From positions 1-64,000 of the forward strand of contig JAGHQL010000004.1 in assembly GCA_020080175.1 (NCBI GenBank): a stretch of 64,000 bases of DNA. Direction: 5' to 3'. Numbering within the stretch: position 1 is the stretch's first letter; the number at the start of each line of letters is the position of its first letter. The notes under the pieces are model-generated. The model did not search any database. It was given only the letters and a program-made list of their open reading frames with translations, and was not told the origin of the DNA. This document shows, in pieces, positions 48,899 to 59,625 of this stretch. The position numbers and the translations under genes were made by a program. The DNA is from Glutinoglossum americanum (Eukaryota > Ascomycota > Geoglossomycetes > Geoglossales > Geoglossaceae).

Positions 48899-51520
48899 TC
48901 ACCCCCCTCTCCTCGACCGGGCAATCATTTCAATGAAGTCCCATAGCCGACCCTCTGGAACGACCTTCCCAGTATCTGGATCGCGTTGCAGCATCCACTT
49001 ATCTGCGACTTTCATGGTAGATGGGCCGTGCTTAGGACCTCTGCTCTTTCGCGTAACGATTATGCCTTCTTCCTCAAATCTTTGAAAGGCGTTCTTCAGT
49101 ATCTCTTTATTGACAGCTTCAAAGTACGAAAGGTCGCCCTGGTGATAAAGCGTTTTGCCAAGCTAAGTCATAGATGACCCTTAGCTATAGAATGTAGATG
49201 TGGGCATCCATTTCCACTCACTAGCTGAGCCATATCCTGAGCACGCTTAACCTCTAGCCACACGTCTGTTTTTTGTCCTAGGAGAGGGGTCAATCCCACC
49301 AAAGACACGGCGCCAAGCCAACTTGCTTCAATAAAGGGCCATATCAAGAAACAGTAAAAGTCGTAGTTCTCTCTCCCACAAATTCGCTCAGCATCGCTCA
49401 GCTCTACGGTCTTAATACCGCCAGCACCGCCGCGGCGAATTTCGATGACGCCATCCTTCTCCAGCCCGTTCAGGGTATTCTCGAGGTTGACGCTGAGACC
49501 TCCTGCTGGAAAAATGAACTCGCCCCGGAAAAGCTGGATAGAGCTAATTAGTCCAGAAAACACCCACGCCACCCCATATTTTACTCACTTGCGAAAGGAA
49601 GGAAACTTGATTTAGTAGCGCTCTGTAAGTGACCCTCTGGTGTTCAGGACCGCCTCCCAATTTAACTTTCGTGTACATCCCCGCCGAGATGAGTGCCTCA
49701 GATACAAACAAATGGATCGTCATGTTGCGATAGAATGATAATTGAAACCTATCAATGGCGTAAAATGTTTCTTCAGGGAGGCCTTCCACGACGCCTACTA
49801 GATCAGGCCCTAGAACCTCAATACCACGTTCGACAACGGCACTAGTTGGGGCTCCAGCAAAGTGGGCAACTCTGCCACCCTTCGCCTGTATTCGGCCACT
49901 CAACCAATTCACTCTCCTAACGAGCTCGCTTTTTCCCACACCCCGTCCCCTCAAAGTCAGAAGCACAGTGCCAATCAACGCAGTAGGCATCACCACGGAA
50001 ACAGCATTGATGTCGGATAGGACCTTGTATCCTAGGGCACTTAGGATTCTAACACGTATGTCGGGGGTCGTGTTTTGCGCATTTATTTGTTGAGTATCCG
50101 CAAATTTATGCGACTGTTGTTCAATGAAATTTTTCAAACTCCAAGGCTCATGAAATCGAACATCCACCCGCCCTAGTTTGAGAGAAAGCACTGACGAAGC
50201 TGATAAGAAATCCATGAGGTTCTCCCTTTTCTTGGGTACTCCAAGAAGCTCATTCACATATCCTCTAGGTAAATGCGTTAGCTAGTAGTTTCTTAGTAAT
50301 AAGGCCCTAAACGAGGCAGATTAATGGGGAGACGATATCGAGCCACTCACTCGGTTTCGATAACCTTGTCGTACTGCGTACTGACAGGACAAATGATGGC
50401 GTCTTCTACCCTTCCAGAAAGAATGGTATCAAGGATGAAACTCAGGATGCCGAACTTTGGTGGCAGAAGCTTTCCCGTCCTTGAGCGTCCACCCTCTTGT
50501 ATAGTTAGCCATCACATCCATTCATACAAATTAGGTGAGATGCTTGGGGCCATCGCACTTACCGATAAAACACTCAAAATTGTATCCATTTTTTAGCAGA
50601 GTATCAATATATGATTGGACAAGTGTAGTATACAATGCATCATTACCAAAACTCCGCCTGATATACATTGCTCCAGCATGTTGCAAAAACTGGCCCACTA
50701 TTGGAAAGTTAAGATTATCGCCAGCCACTACCGTGGGAAGAGCGAGCCCAAGGCGGTAGCAGATGATCTGAAGGGAAACATAATCAACGTGAGATCGATG
50801 ACAGGGTAGAAAAATAATGGATTGCTTTTTTTTCGCTGCCTGCTCTGCGACTGATCTAAGACGAAGCACTTCCTCGCTAGAGATGTGAATGCCTAGAAGG
50901 GTCAGCGCTTATATAGGGAGTAGGCTATCAAGCATTGAGACAGCATTCAGCCGTACTCCTCATTGCTCACCTTGATGGTACGCTCTCGTGAGCAGCTGAG
51001 TACATAGATAATATGCTCCACGGATGAATCTTTTACTTTCAAACTTGCAAATCATCTTATCCGTCAGCTCGTCCGCAACTTCTTGAAGGCTTTGCTCAAT
51101 CGCCGCCTTTCGCAGCGCTCTGATCCGCACATATTCCTTATCCTCTAGTCCTAATAAACCATGAGTTTCCTCCACTGCTAATCTCCTTTCTGCTAGTTCA
51201 GATATCTTCTCCTGTAGGATTGGTGTTGACATCACTGCTGCTTTCATCCGATCCGTATATCCGGAGTAGAGTATTGGTTGTCCGACAACATCGTCGTAAG
51301 CTCGCCAGCCTGTCCCAGAGACGTATAGGCTGACTTCACGTAAAAAATCGAATGGCGACTGCCTAAATCGCGCCATATTTTCGACAAGGTTACGTTCATG
51401 AGTATCATCGTGTTTGGCAGGAGGCTCGAGATATCCACCTGGGTGAATTTTGACTTGGTCTCCAAGGATGTCGAGATCTGGAGCCGAGGTTGGCGTTGGG
51501 GGTGCTCTGGGGTCTGACAT
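48899..51520 (-). CDS. PlsB/GNPAT-type glycerol-3-phosphate or DHAP acyltransferase
   Basis: Transfers a fatty acyl chain to the sn-1 position of glycerol-3-phosphate (or dihydroxyacetone phosphate), an early step of glycerolipid or ether-lipid synthesis. Exons are 51520-50971, 50892-50563, 50495-50351, 50264-49589, 49533-49222 and 49162-48899 (758 residues). The acyltransferase box HRSHVD (HX4D) is at 215-220, with FLPC just before it. The second block, EGGRSRTGK, starts at 294 at an intron junction, and ICPVSTQYDKVIETEGY follows. This is the PlsB/GNPAT architecture rather than the smaller PlsC type. C-terminal parts include LFRGEFIFPAGG and a basic end (RSRRGG). The last three residues are not an obvious SKL-type peroxisomal signal. 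Substrate choice between G3P and DHAP cannot be settled from sequence. Confidence 0.88.
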
Positions 51521-51768
51521 AGTCCTGTGAGATCACTCTCTTCCCGTCCGCATAGGGATATTATTTTGGATTCAAGCATTCAAGAAGCATTTCTGAAAGG
51601 AATTGGGTACCCATCACCAGTCATTCCGTGGGGGCAGAAATTGAACCGTCTATCTTATCTGATCATCGAAAGGTAGGAGCAAACTTTAATCTAGGAATCT
51701 CGGCTATAGCATACCATATATGCACTAAAAATTTTCTTCAAACTAGCTAGTCATTCAGCACGGCTATT
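51521..51768. other. Short spacer between acyltransferase and pantoate ligase genes
   Basis: A 248-bp gap between two minus-strand genes, containing the acyltransferase promoter and the pantoate ligase 3' UTR. Nothing distinctive is seen. Confidence 0.4.
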
Positions 51769-52845
51769 TTACCTCCTAGGCTTCAGAATAATATTATCGA
51801 TCAACCTCACGAGGGTTTTTCCATCGTCCTCACCCTCCTGCAGTTTCTCAATCGGAAGCATTTTTATAGCCCCACTAAGAATTGCTCCTTTAGTTTCGTC
51901 TACTATCCCTACTTCCTCCAACGATTCCGTATCCGCAAGGGATAGATAGTCAACTTCGAACCGTACCCTCTGTTCTGCGGCTAGTTGTTCTTGCTCTCCG
52001 GCTCCGGCTAAGGACCCCAGTAGTTCTTGGGCGGGACCCAAGATATCCTCCCTAGCAAGTTTTCCACCCAGATACTGCTCCTCAGCTATCCTCAATGTCC
52101 TCACCAATATTGTAGCATTTTGTCTCCTTCTCTGGCCCAGATATATATTCCGTGAACTCATGGCGAGTCCATCCTCCTCTCGCATAGTCGGTCCAATAAC
52201 CATTTCCACTGGCACGCATAAGTCCTTCACCATGCGTTTGATGATAACTGTCTGTTGAACATCCTTCTGACCGAAGTATACCTTGTCCGGGTCTACAATG
52301 TTGAAGAGTTTCATGCACACAGTTGCAACGCCGCGAAAGAATACGGGCCGAGATGCACCTTCAAGGAGAGAAGCGAGCGGTGTGACTGTAACAAATGTCC
52401 CATTGTCCGAGGTTGGCGGCAGCGTTGGGTACATAGTTTTTGTGGTTGGTGCAAAAACTGCGCTGATCCGACCAAGAGATCTTGAAACCAATGGTGATGG
52501 CGATGTTGTCAGTCCGATGCGACTGGTCTCATTATCGTCGCTAGTAGTGGACATCCCAATGCGTGCGTTTGTTTCCGCAAACTCATGATCCAGCTCTACC
52601 AGCATCTTCAAGTCATCCTCCCAGGTCCGAGGATACGTGTCCAAGTCCTCATTAATGCCAAATTGTAATGGATTAACGTAGATGCTAACTACAACGTCTG
52701 TATTCTCCTGAGCGGCTCGCCGGATCAAGGAGAGGTGTCCGGCGTGAAGGGCACCCATCGTTGGCACTAGGCCAACGGACCTTTGTGATAAGAGCAGCCG
52801 TCGACGAAAGTCGCGAAGAGGACGAATATCGCGAAAGATTTGCAT
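51769..52845 (-). CDS. PAN6: Pantoate--beta-alanine ligase (pantothenate synthetase)
   Basis: ATP-dependent condensation of pantoate with beta-alanine to form pantothenate (vitamin B5), the precursor of CoA. Uninterrupted frame of 358 residues. The nucleotidyltransferase HIGH-type motif lies in VPTMGALHAGH (about 27-37). Further signatures are SIYVNPLQF (about 54-62), VYFGQKDVQQ (about 190-199), the pantoate/ATP-binding REEDGLAMSSRN (about 224-235) with the KMSKS-like MSSRN, and VDYLSLAD near the end. A roughly 45-residue Ser/Thr-rich insertion after the AETNARIG segment is longer than in bacterial PanC, as is common in fungi. Divergent from DBP7, with 454 bp between starts. Confidence 0.95.
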   Translation of the reverse strand: MQIFRDIRPLRDFRRRLLLSQRSVGLVPTMGALHAGHLSLIRRAAQENTDVVVSIYVNPLQFGINEDLDTYPRTWEDDLKMLVELDHEFAETNARIGMSTTSDDNETSRIGLTTSPSPLVSRSLGRISAVFAPTTKTMYPTLPPTSDNGTFVTVTPLASLLEGASRPVFFRGVATVCMKLFNIVDPDKVYFGQKDVQQTVIIKRMVKDLCVPVEMVIGPTMREEDGLAMSSRNIYLGQRRRQNATILVRTLRIAEEQYLGGKLAREDILGPAQELLGSLAGAGEQEQLAAEQRVRFEVDYLSLADTESLEEVGIVDETKGAILSGAIKMLPIEKLQEGEDDGKTLVRLIDNIILKPRR

Positions 52846-53299
52846 TGGTGTTGCTGCGCTGTTGTTTCCGGTATTACCATTCTCAAATAGTTTTGGCGTC
52901 AGTCCTGCTTCCTGTAAGAAAGAAGGCCGCGCGCGTACAGAGCAACAAAAGATATGCTCGTGAACGTACTCGAAAATAAACGGACCCAGCTAGACATTCC
53001 TTCAAGTAGCGCACGTGAGGTGGTGGTTAGCAGACTTTTTAACAGAGATCGTCCGTCGTACAAAATGCCCTCTACTATCAGTAGGTACCATGACCAAGTG
53101 TCCGTCAAGGAAAACAGAGGGCGCGGAAGACTTTTTAAGTATCATTGTCGTGATGAAGGCTTCAGCGTTGTGCCAATCCCGTTGAGGGATCGATGTTGCT
53201 TTCCTGTTTGCTCTGTTTGATTTACAAACCCACACGAAAAATCTCGAAATACAAAGCACATGCCCCACGACCAACCCTCTTGATATTCAACTTTAAGCC
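52846..53299. promoter_or_regulatory. Divergent promoter, PAN6 / DBP7
   Basis: A 454-bp region with start codons on both sides. It must carry both promoters and leaders. Small frames inside it are not credible genes. Confidence 0.55.
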
Positions 53300-55639
53300 A
53301 TGGAGGACAGCAGTGACGGTCTATTACTAAATTTCTCCATTGACAACGGACCGTTAACCGCACCAGCAAATTTCAAGGGTGGCCGCTGGAGAGACCGCCT
53401 CACCGCAAAGTATGGTGCCCGATACCGCCAAAAGAAGATTGCCTCTCATTTTAACTCTACAACGAAAGAGAATTCCCACCCCAAAGCACAAGATCCCGTC
53501 CCGGGGAAAAGCCATATCGATACAAACGACGTTTCAAGGTCGGCTAAGAGACAGCGTGTTGAAGAGTCCCTTCGACCAACGACTACCAAACTTACTACTT
53601 ACTCTGGATCTAGAGAAAAAACCGAAAAACCACACCAAATTATCTCATCGCTATTCACTTTCAATCCAGCCTCCAAAACCGCAGCAGATGAAGAACTGAA
53701 TAGCGCTTCTCCCATAGAACCGTCAAACGCACCTCTATTGGACGGACTTTCTACCTTCACAAGCTTAGGACTTTCACCTACACTTTCGGCACACTTGTTA
53801 CTGAAACTGGAGCTCAAGACTCCCACGGCGATTCAGAAAGCAACAATTCCAGAACTCATTAAAGACGATAATGATGCGTTCATACAGGCGGAAACTGGAT
53901 CAGGCAAAACACTGGCATATCTATTGCCTATCGTACAACGGATAGTTAACTCAGCTGGAACAGTAGGCAATACCAATAAGTCAAATGGAGGTGGGAAAGT
54001 GCACCGCGATTCTGGGCTTTTTGCCGTAATCCTAGCACCCACACGCGAACTTTGCCGACAAATATCTGTGGTCCTAGAAAGTCTACTGCGGTGTGCTCAC
54101 TGGATAGTTGCGGGTACAGTAATTGGTGGGGAAAAGAAAAAGTCTGAAAAAGCGCGGCTGCGTAAAGGTCTTAATATCCTGGTAGCTACGCCTGGGCGAC
54201 TTGCGGACCATCTGGATAATACGGAGGCGCTAGATGTGAGAAATGTGCGATGGCTGGTTTTAGATGAAGGGGACAGGTTGATGGAGCTGGGCTTTGAGGC
54301 AGAAATTCAGGGGATAGTAGAGAAACTCGAAAAGAAAAGTCAGTTAACGAAGGCGCGTGTTTCTCCTGCCGGAAGTCTCCCAAACAGAAAGGTCACTATC
54401 CTTTGCTCAGCAACGATGAAAATGAGTGTGCAACGACTTGGAGAGCTTAGCTTGAAAGAGGCTATCCACCTGAAAACAGACTCGTCGAACAGCGAAGAGA
54501 TTGACGGCCGGTTTGAGGACAATTTTTCGGCTCCTGCTCAGCTCCAGCAGTCATATGCTGTAGTACCCGCAAAACTCCGATTAGTCACGCTCGTTGCAGC
54601 GCTGAAACGTGCGTTTGTCCGGAGAGGCTCCGTCATGAAGGCGATAGTCTTCATTTCTTGTGCAGACTCAGTGGATTTTCACTTTCAAGTTCTAAGTCGA
54701 CAAAACAGAGACGACGAAAACACCAAACCTAGCGCGAAGCAAGAGCTCACCAGTGGGACAAAGCTTGCGGAAGACAAGCAAGTTCCAATCTCCACAATAG
54801 CTTCCGCTACATCCCTCTGTATACCTGACAACCAAGTGACACTTCATAAACTTCACGGGTCATTACCGCAAAATGTCCGCACTTCGACTCTAGCAGCATT
54901 TTCACAGAGCAAGGACCCCGCAGTTCTCATATGCACTGACATCGCTTCACGAGGTCTCGATCTCTCAAATGTTGACCTCGTAATTGAATACGACCCACCG
55001 TTCAGCAAGGATGATCATCTCCACCGCGTCGGCAGGACTGCACGCGCTGGGAGGGATGGGAGGGCATTGGTATATCTTCTGCCTGGTGATGAGGAGGGGT
55101 ATGTTGAAATCCTGAAAGAGAGTTACCGCGATGGCGGGAAGAGGCTTTGTCGTAATAAAGTAGACGAGATACTTAAAAGAGGCTTCGGAAGTTCTGGTGT
55201 TGACTCTGGGAAGGACTGGGAGGAAAGGGCTACGGAGTGGCAGTTGGAAGTGGAGCGGTGGGTGTTGGAGGATCCCAAAAATTTGGAGATGGCCAGACGA
55301 GCGTACCAGAGTCACATCCGTGCATATGCTACGCATGTTACAGCGGAAAGAGATATCTTTAATATCAAGAATCTCCATTTAGGACACCTGGCTAAGGCAT
55401 TTGCGCTAAGAGATAAACCAGGAAGCATCAAGGCTCCTGGAACGCGAGGCAACAAGGAGAGCAGGAAAGTGCGCCGGCAAGATGGCGCCGCGGCAAAGGA
55501 GTCCCAGTCCACCGGCGAAGAGAACAAGCGCTCAAAGAGCAGTCGCGACATCTCAATGTCTGACCCTGCTGGTGTAGCCAGGATGAAGGCGAAGATGAGA
55601 GAACATATGGCCGGAATCTCCGAGTTCAATATTGGATGA
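53300..55639 (+). CDS. DBP7: ATP-dependent RNA helicase Dbp7
   Basis: DEAD-box helicase acting in the nucleolus on early pre-60S ribosomal particles. Single exon, 779 residues. An N-terminal basic region (GGRWRDRLTAKYGARYRQKK) precedes the core. Motif I is AETGSGKT (about 197-204), Ia is PTRELCRQ, Ib is TPGRLADHLD, motif II is DEGD (about 321-324), motif III is CSATM, motif IV lies near VIFISC, motif V is CTDIASRGLDL, and motif VI is HRVGRTARAGR. DEGD instead of DEAD is usual for the Dbp7 branch and is therefore not a defect. A charged C-terminal extension with DPAGVARMKAKMREHM and SEFNIG ends the protein. It converges on ASA1 with only 20 bp between stop codons. Confidence 0.96.
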   Translation: MEDSSDGLLLNFSIDNGPLTAPANFKGGRWRDRLTAKYGARYRQKKIASHFNSTTKENSHPKAQDPVPGKSHIDTNDVSRSAKRQRVEESLRPTTTKLTTYSGSREKTEKPHQIISSLFTFNPASKTAADEELNSASPIEPSNAPLLDGLSTFTSLGLSPTLSAHLLLKLELKTPTAIQKATIPELIKDDNDAFIQAETGSGKTLAYLLPIVQRIVNSAGTVGNTNKSNGGGKVHRDSGLFAVILAPTRELCRQISVVLESLLRCAHWIVAGTVIGGEKKKSEKARLRKGLNILVATPGRLADHLDNTEALDVRNVRWLVLDEGDRLMELGFEAEIQGIVEKLEKKSQLTKARVSPAGSLPNRKVTILCSATMKMSVQRLGELSLKEAIHLKTDSSNSEEIDGRFEDNFSAPAQLQQSYAVVPAKLRLVTLVAALKRAFVRRGSVMKAIVFISCADSVDFHFQVLSRQNRDDENTKPSAKQELTSGTKLAEDKQVPISTIASATSLCIPDNQVTLHKLHGSLPQNVRTSTLAAFSQSKDPAVLICTDIASRGLDLSNVDLVIEYDPPFSKDDHLHRVGRTARAGRDGRALVYLLPGDEEGYVEILKESYRDGGKRLCRNKVDEILKRGFGSSGVDSGKDWEERATEWQLEVERWVLEDPKNLEMARRAYQSHIRAYATHVTAERDIFNIKNLHLGHLAKAFALRDKPGSIKAPGTRGNKESRKVRRQDGAAAKESQSTGEENKRSKSSRDISMSDPAGVARMKAKMREHMAGISEFNIG

Positions 55640-55659
55640 TTATACAATCCAGGTCATAT

Positions 55660-57396
55660 TTAATACATATCCCATAATGAAACTTTGCCGTCTTTTGAAC
55701 CCACAGCGAGCCAATGCGTAGACCTTGCTCTCTCGTTTCGTCTTCGTTCCACAGCTCTAGCGAGTGGCTGTTCCTGCTGAGCATGAACGATTTCGTCAGC
55801 CCCTATCGCCGAACCTGAATTGGTAGTTTCAGGTGATTTCGCCTCCCCCTTATCGACCTCAGCAAATGCAACTGCATAACACCCATCCCTATGCCACTTC
55901 AAAACAGCAAGTTCTCTCATGGACCCCGCCGCATACACACGTGTCCTCGAATCCCACCCCGCGGTTGCAAAAATAGCTCCATCCGATCTGAGCTTAAGCC
56001 CTTGTTGTCCAGAGTGCTTTGTGTGTATGGCTTTCAGGGGTTTGGACATTGCTTCTTGCGAGCCGGGCAACAACGGATGCTTGGCTATCACGGCATCTGC
56101 CGACGAAGTGCAGTAAAATTCTCTGGAAGGTGAGACGTCAAGCGATAGAACTACACATGCATTTGGAAGATATGAGTTTAGCGCTGGTCAGACAGGAAAC
56201 GATTTAGGGGTGGAGGGGGAGATCTCCTGGTCTGATTGCCCTACTATCCACACACCTGGTTGAGAATGCGGCTGAGAAACGTATAGCCGCCTCCAATTAC
56301 TGTTGGCGCCGGCGCTACTGCGTTGGTGGACGATTGTGTGTCCGCTTTCGTGGCCTACGACAAGTGTGAGTTGCGTCGCTTGATGAAACATCCCAAGCGA
56401 CATGACCATGCCTGCAGTGCCGATCCTATAATCAGTCCAGATTCTCCACGTAGCCCTAAAATGTTTTACAGGAGACATGCATGTGGATGCCCAGATCGCC
56501 AACCATATGTGATCGTGCGGCGTCCAACGGCCGCGGTTAGTATCATAGAGTCAAAATGTCTGAGGATGTCTTACCAGCCTTGATAGATTTATCGGCAGGT
56601 ATGGTATGCAGTCGGGCCTCAGCTGGAAGCTGAAAGATATCGATCTGCATGCGCGTCAGCAGCGATATTTTAAGGTTGGTGCTTACTAGCAAGTCCATGC
56701 ACATAGAAGCGCTTAGAGCGAGTGCCATTTCATTGGAACCGCCGACTTACATCGTCCGAGTCCATTGCACCTGGAACGGCGACGAGAATCCCTCTAGTGC
56801 CGCCTTTTCCACGTGATTGATCCTGTGGAGCCATGTCTTCGCATAGAGCGAAAGAGCAGAAATTCAAGGTGTTGACCGCAAGCATGTGCAGCAGCCACGG
56901 ATGCCGTCGGTGCGCCTCCAAATTCTCAACCGGGAGATCTATATCCATTCCCGGCTCGTCCGATGTGCCTAACTCCCAAACAAAAAGCTTGTTGTCTCTC
57001 CCGTGCCTGTAAAGGAAGAGACACTCCGTTGGGGGCCTTTCTGTTAGTCAAGAACCCTCCGGATAACTCGCCGAGTTAAATCAAGGAGTGGTGGAAATAA
57101 GACGCCGAATGCAGTCCCAGGGGATGAGTCGTTGCCAAACGCGCTCAGGGGCACTTCCCGGGGGAAAAAACTCACGTTATGATTCGATCTTCCCCCCATG
57201 GGGCCGCCCCCAAGATGCTAGCATTATGGGCTTTCCATACAGCAACAGGCCGCCGCGTGGAAACGTCCCACAGTACGATCCACCCTTCAGAATCAGCTGT
57301 GATCAGTCGGGAATTTGACCGAATGAAGGTGACCGCATGTATCGGTGCAGAGTGGCCTCGAAGAATGTAGACAGGCTGGGCTGGGGGAAGGGCCAT
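55660..57396 (-). CDS. ASA1: ASTRA-associated WD-repeat protein Asa1
   Basis: WD40 beta-propeller subunit of the ASTRA complex, linked to assembly and stability of PIKK kinases with Tel2-Tti1-Tti2. Exons are 57396-57176, 57006-56751, 56644-56575, 56411-56256 and 56150-55660 (397 residues). The first WD repeat is in exon 1 ([13 protein letters not shown] to GWIVLWDV, residues 11-46). [13 protein letters not shown] reads across the first intron, [13 protein letters not shown] is a family signature in exon 3, [14 protein letters not shown] is in exon 4, and [17 protein letters not shown] crosses the last intron. The final repeats contain [14 protein letters not shown] and [16 protein letters not shown], ending right after the last blade. 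Introns are 105-169 nt, longer than those of its neighbours. Confidence 0.9.
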
Positions 57397-59625
57397 GTTT
57401 CTCGGATACAGGAGTGAGTGGGGTGTCGGACGGGTCCAAGCGAGGAGCAACTGAGACCCACGGTTATCGATAGCATCGCCCCACGATCGTCTAGGGCGAA
57501 CCCCAGAAATAGACACACGACAATGATAGTTAATGGGCCTGTCTGCCCCAAGGCTGAGAAGCGCCCGGCACCGCCGCATGCTCAAGTGAATGAGGGTGCG
57601 CGGCCTAGCACCCCTCCCAATTTTCCGGATGCCTCTTCCCTGTTATGCGAGGCAGAGGCGTCCTTAAGGCTACGAAGAAATTTTCTAGTGTGTTGCACTG
57701 CATACGCCGTACAGGAACACTGTTTTCTCTAAACGCTCAAAGAACAATCGGTCGAGCCCCTGTTTCTAGCATCCGGCACCTGGCCCATGGCGGCGCCTAA
57801 CCCCACAGTCGCGTGTACCGAATACTTTGAGAATCGTTCCATGAAGATTCCATGCCGCTGTCTTAGTCTTGGTGTCCGGTCCTACACCTGTCTCTCGATA
57901 TGCTTGAAGCTTTATAATTTCCCCCTCTATCACCAACACATTCTCCGTAATTCTCTGTAGATAGACAATCTCATACAGTTCGATCCGCGAGCAGATACGA
58001 GTCCTCGATCCGCAGCTTCCCCTCCGGTTTCACCTTTATAAAAACAGAACAGAAAACTTGTTCTAAACCGAGGGTGTGCACTCTGGATAAACTATTCCCG
58101 ATGCAGCGCCTAATGCTGTCTCACTACTCGAACGACTGCCCTGCATAAACGCGCTGGGTCTCAAAGCTGGGACCCGCCGCTGACATTATCGCAGAACACC
58201 AACGTTGGACTGAGAATAAACAAAATTTTGTGAGGTGAGGGGGACGCACCACGCCCAGAGACGGCAGGGCGCTGCTGCACCCTGCCTAAAGATCTAGTGT
58301 AACCCGTTTCAGTACAATACTTCATCACACAAGCCGGGGAAATCAGCTGCGCCTATATCTACTCTGGAGTCCCCATGGACCACTGTTGTCTATTCTGGCG
58401 TGCGTCAATCAATTAATCAATTGCCAGCCCCCCGTCGAAAGAAGAGTCGCTGGTATTCCTGGTTCGTTGAAAGCCACAATCATCACAATTATTACCTCAG
58501 CGTAACCCGTCTACTCAGCGGACGAGCCTGAGCAGTCTAGCGTGGGTTCGATTGCGAGACCTGCATTCCGGTAACCTCCACAGCGGGATACTATCTATAT
58601 TTTTTGGGGTATTTTTCGCTCTGGTTAAGTACCAGGATCTTGGGATACAAAAGTCCGTTAAACCCACACACGCTTGGGGGCGAGAACGACCATATTCCCC
58701 GGCTGTCTTTCCCGGTCGCGAAGAAACCTAATCTCGGTCGTTTCACGCCAGACCCGGTCAGCAGAATAACTCGGCTTCCGTTAGGCAGTTTGCGCGCAAC
58801 GTCCTAAGTCGGACGATTGGTAGCGCGGATCCTCCCGTCGATAAGGCGAAATCGCAAAACCGTCTTCTGATCTGTCCGCTTCGATACCCGCTCGTCCATG
58901 ACGCCACGGTAAAATCAGTAGTTGAATCTACGACGGAATCGCAACGCACCCACGGCTCTCGTTTCCTCTCTAACCCCGGGACCGAACCCACAAATATCCA
59001 GTCCCCATTGATGCTAGTTACCTAGTTGCTGGCACCTAGTATAGCTACTAGCGTACAAATCTGGACTTCGCTTTCCTCAGCAATATACTACGTTATAATC
59101 TTGAACGAGCTTGTTTGTGCTTGGGCGGTCTTCTGGAGTCGCGAGCAGAAAGTCGAACGGCCTGATTGCATCGCCGCCATACTTTGCGGCAAACTCCATT
59201 ACCAGGATTCTTGCATCCCCCTTTCGCCGAGAACTGCATGAAAGCCTAGGCCGACCTTGTATGCCCACCAACCCGAAGCCGTGATACACGAGCAAGGGCC
59301 CCGCGAAAGTATCGCGATTGCTCAGAGGTCCACATCACAGACCTTCACATTCATCTTCATCGTGGCTAATCCAATCGCATTATTGAATTTTCCTCAATCA
59401 GCCTGCGACCAGGAGTATCTTGAACATCGACAATCGAACGCGTCTGTTTACTCTACGTCAACGACATCAGACGGCACATTTGTGGGCAGCCAACGTCTCC
59501 AGCCCGGACAAAGTCGCAGGTGTAGTCTGAACTCAAACTCTAGGCCGAAGAAGGTATCAAAACCAACGAGTCGTCGTGTCGCGCGATTGCCCAGCGGTGC
59601 TGGGTTCGAGCTTGAGGGTGGACTG
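57397..59625. promoter_or_regulatory. 2.2-kb divergent spacer, ASA1 / Zn2Cys6 factor
   Basis: Holds the ASA1 promoter on the left and the transcription factor promoter and leader on the right. The plus-strand frame from 59257 is in phase with the factor and could encode an extra 123 N-terminal residues, but those are poorly biased. No other gene is seen. Confidence 0.45.

Noticed and set aside
54262-54273. DEGD in place of DEAD in Dbp7 as a possible inactivating change
   Set aside because: This variant is normal for the Dbp7 branch and the other motifs are intact.
58520-58560. GGGTTCGATTGCGAG, resembling a tRNA T arm
   Set aside because: The flanking stems do not pair and there is no anticodon arm or acceptor stem.
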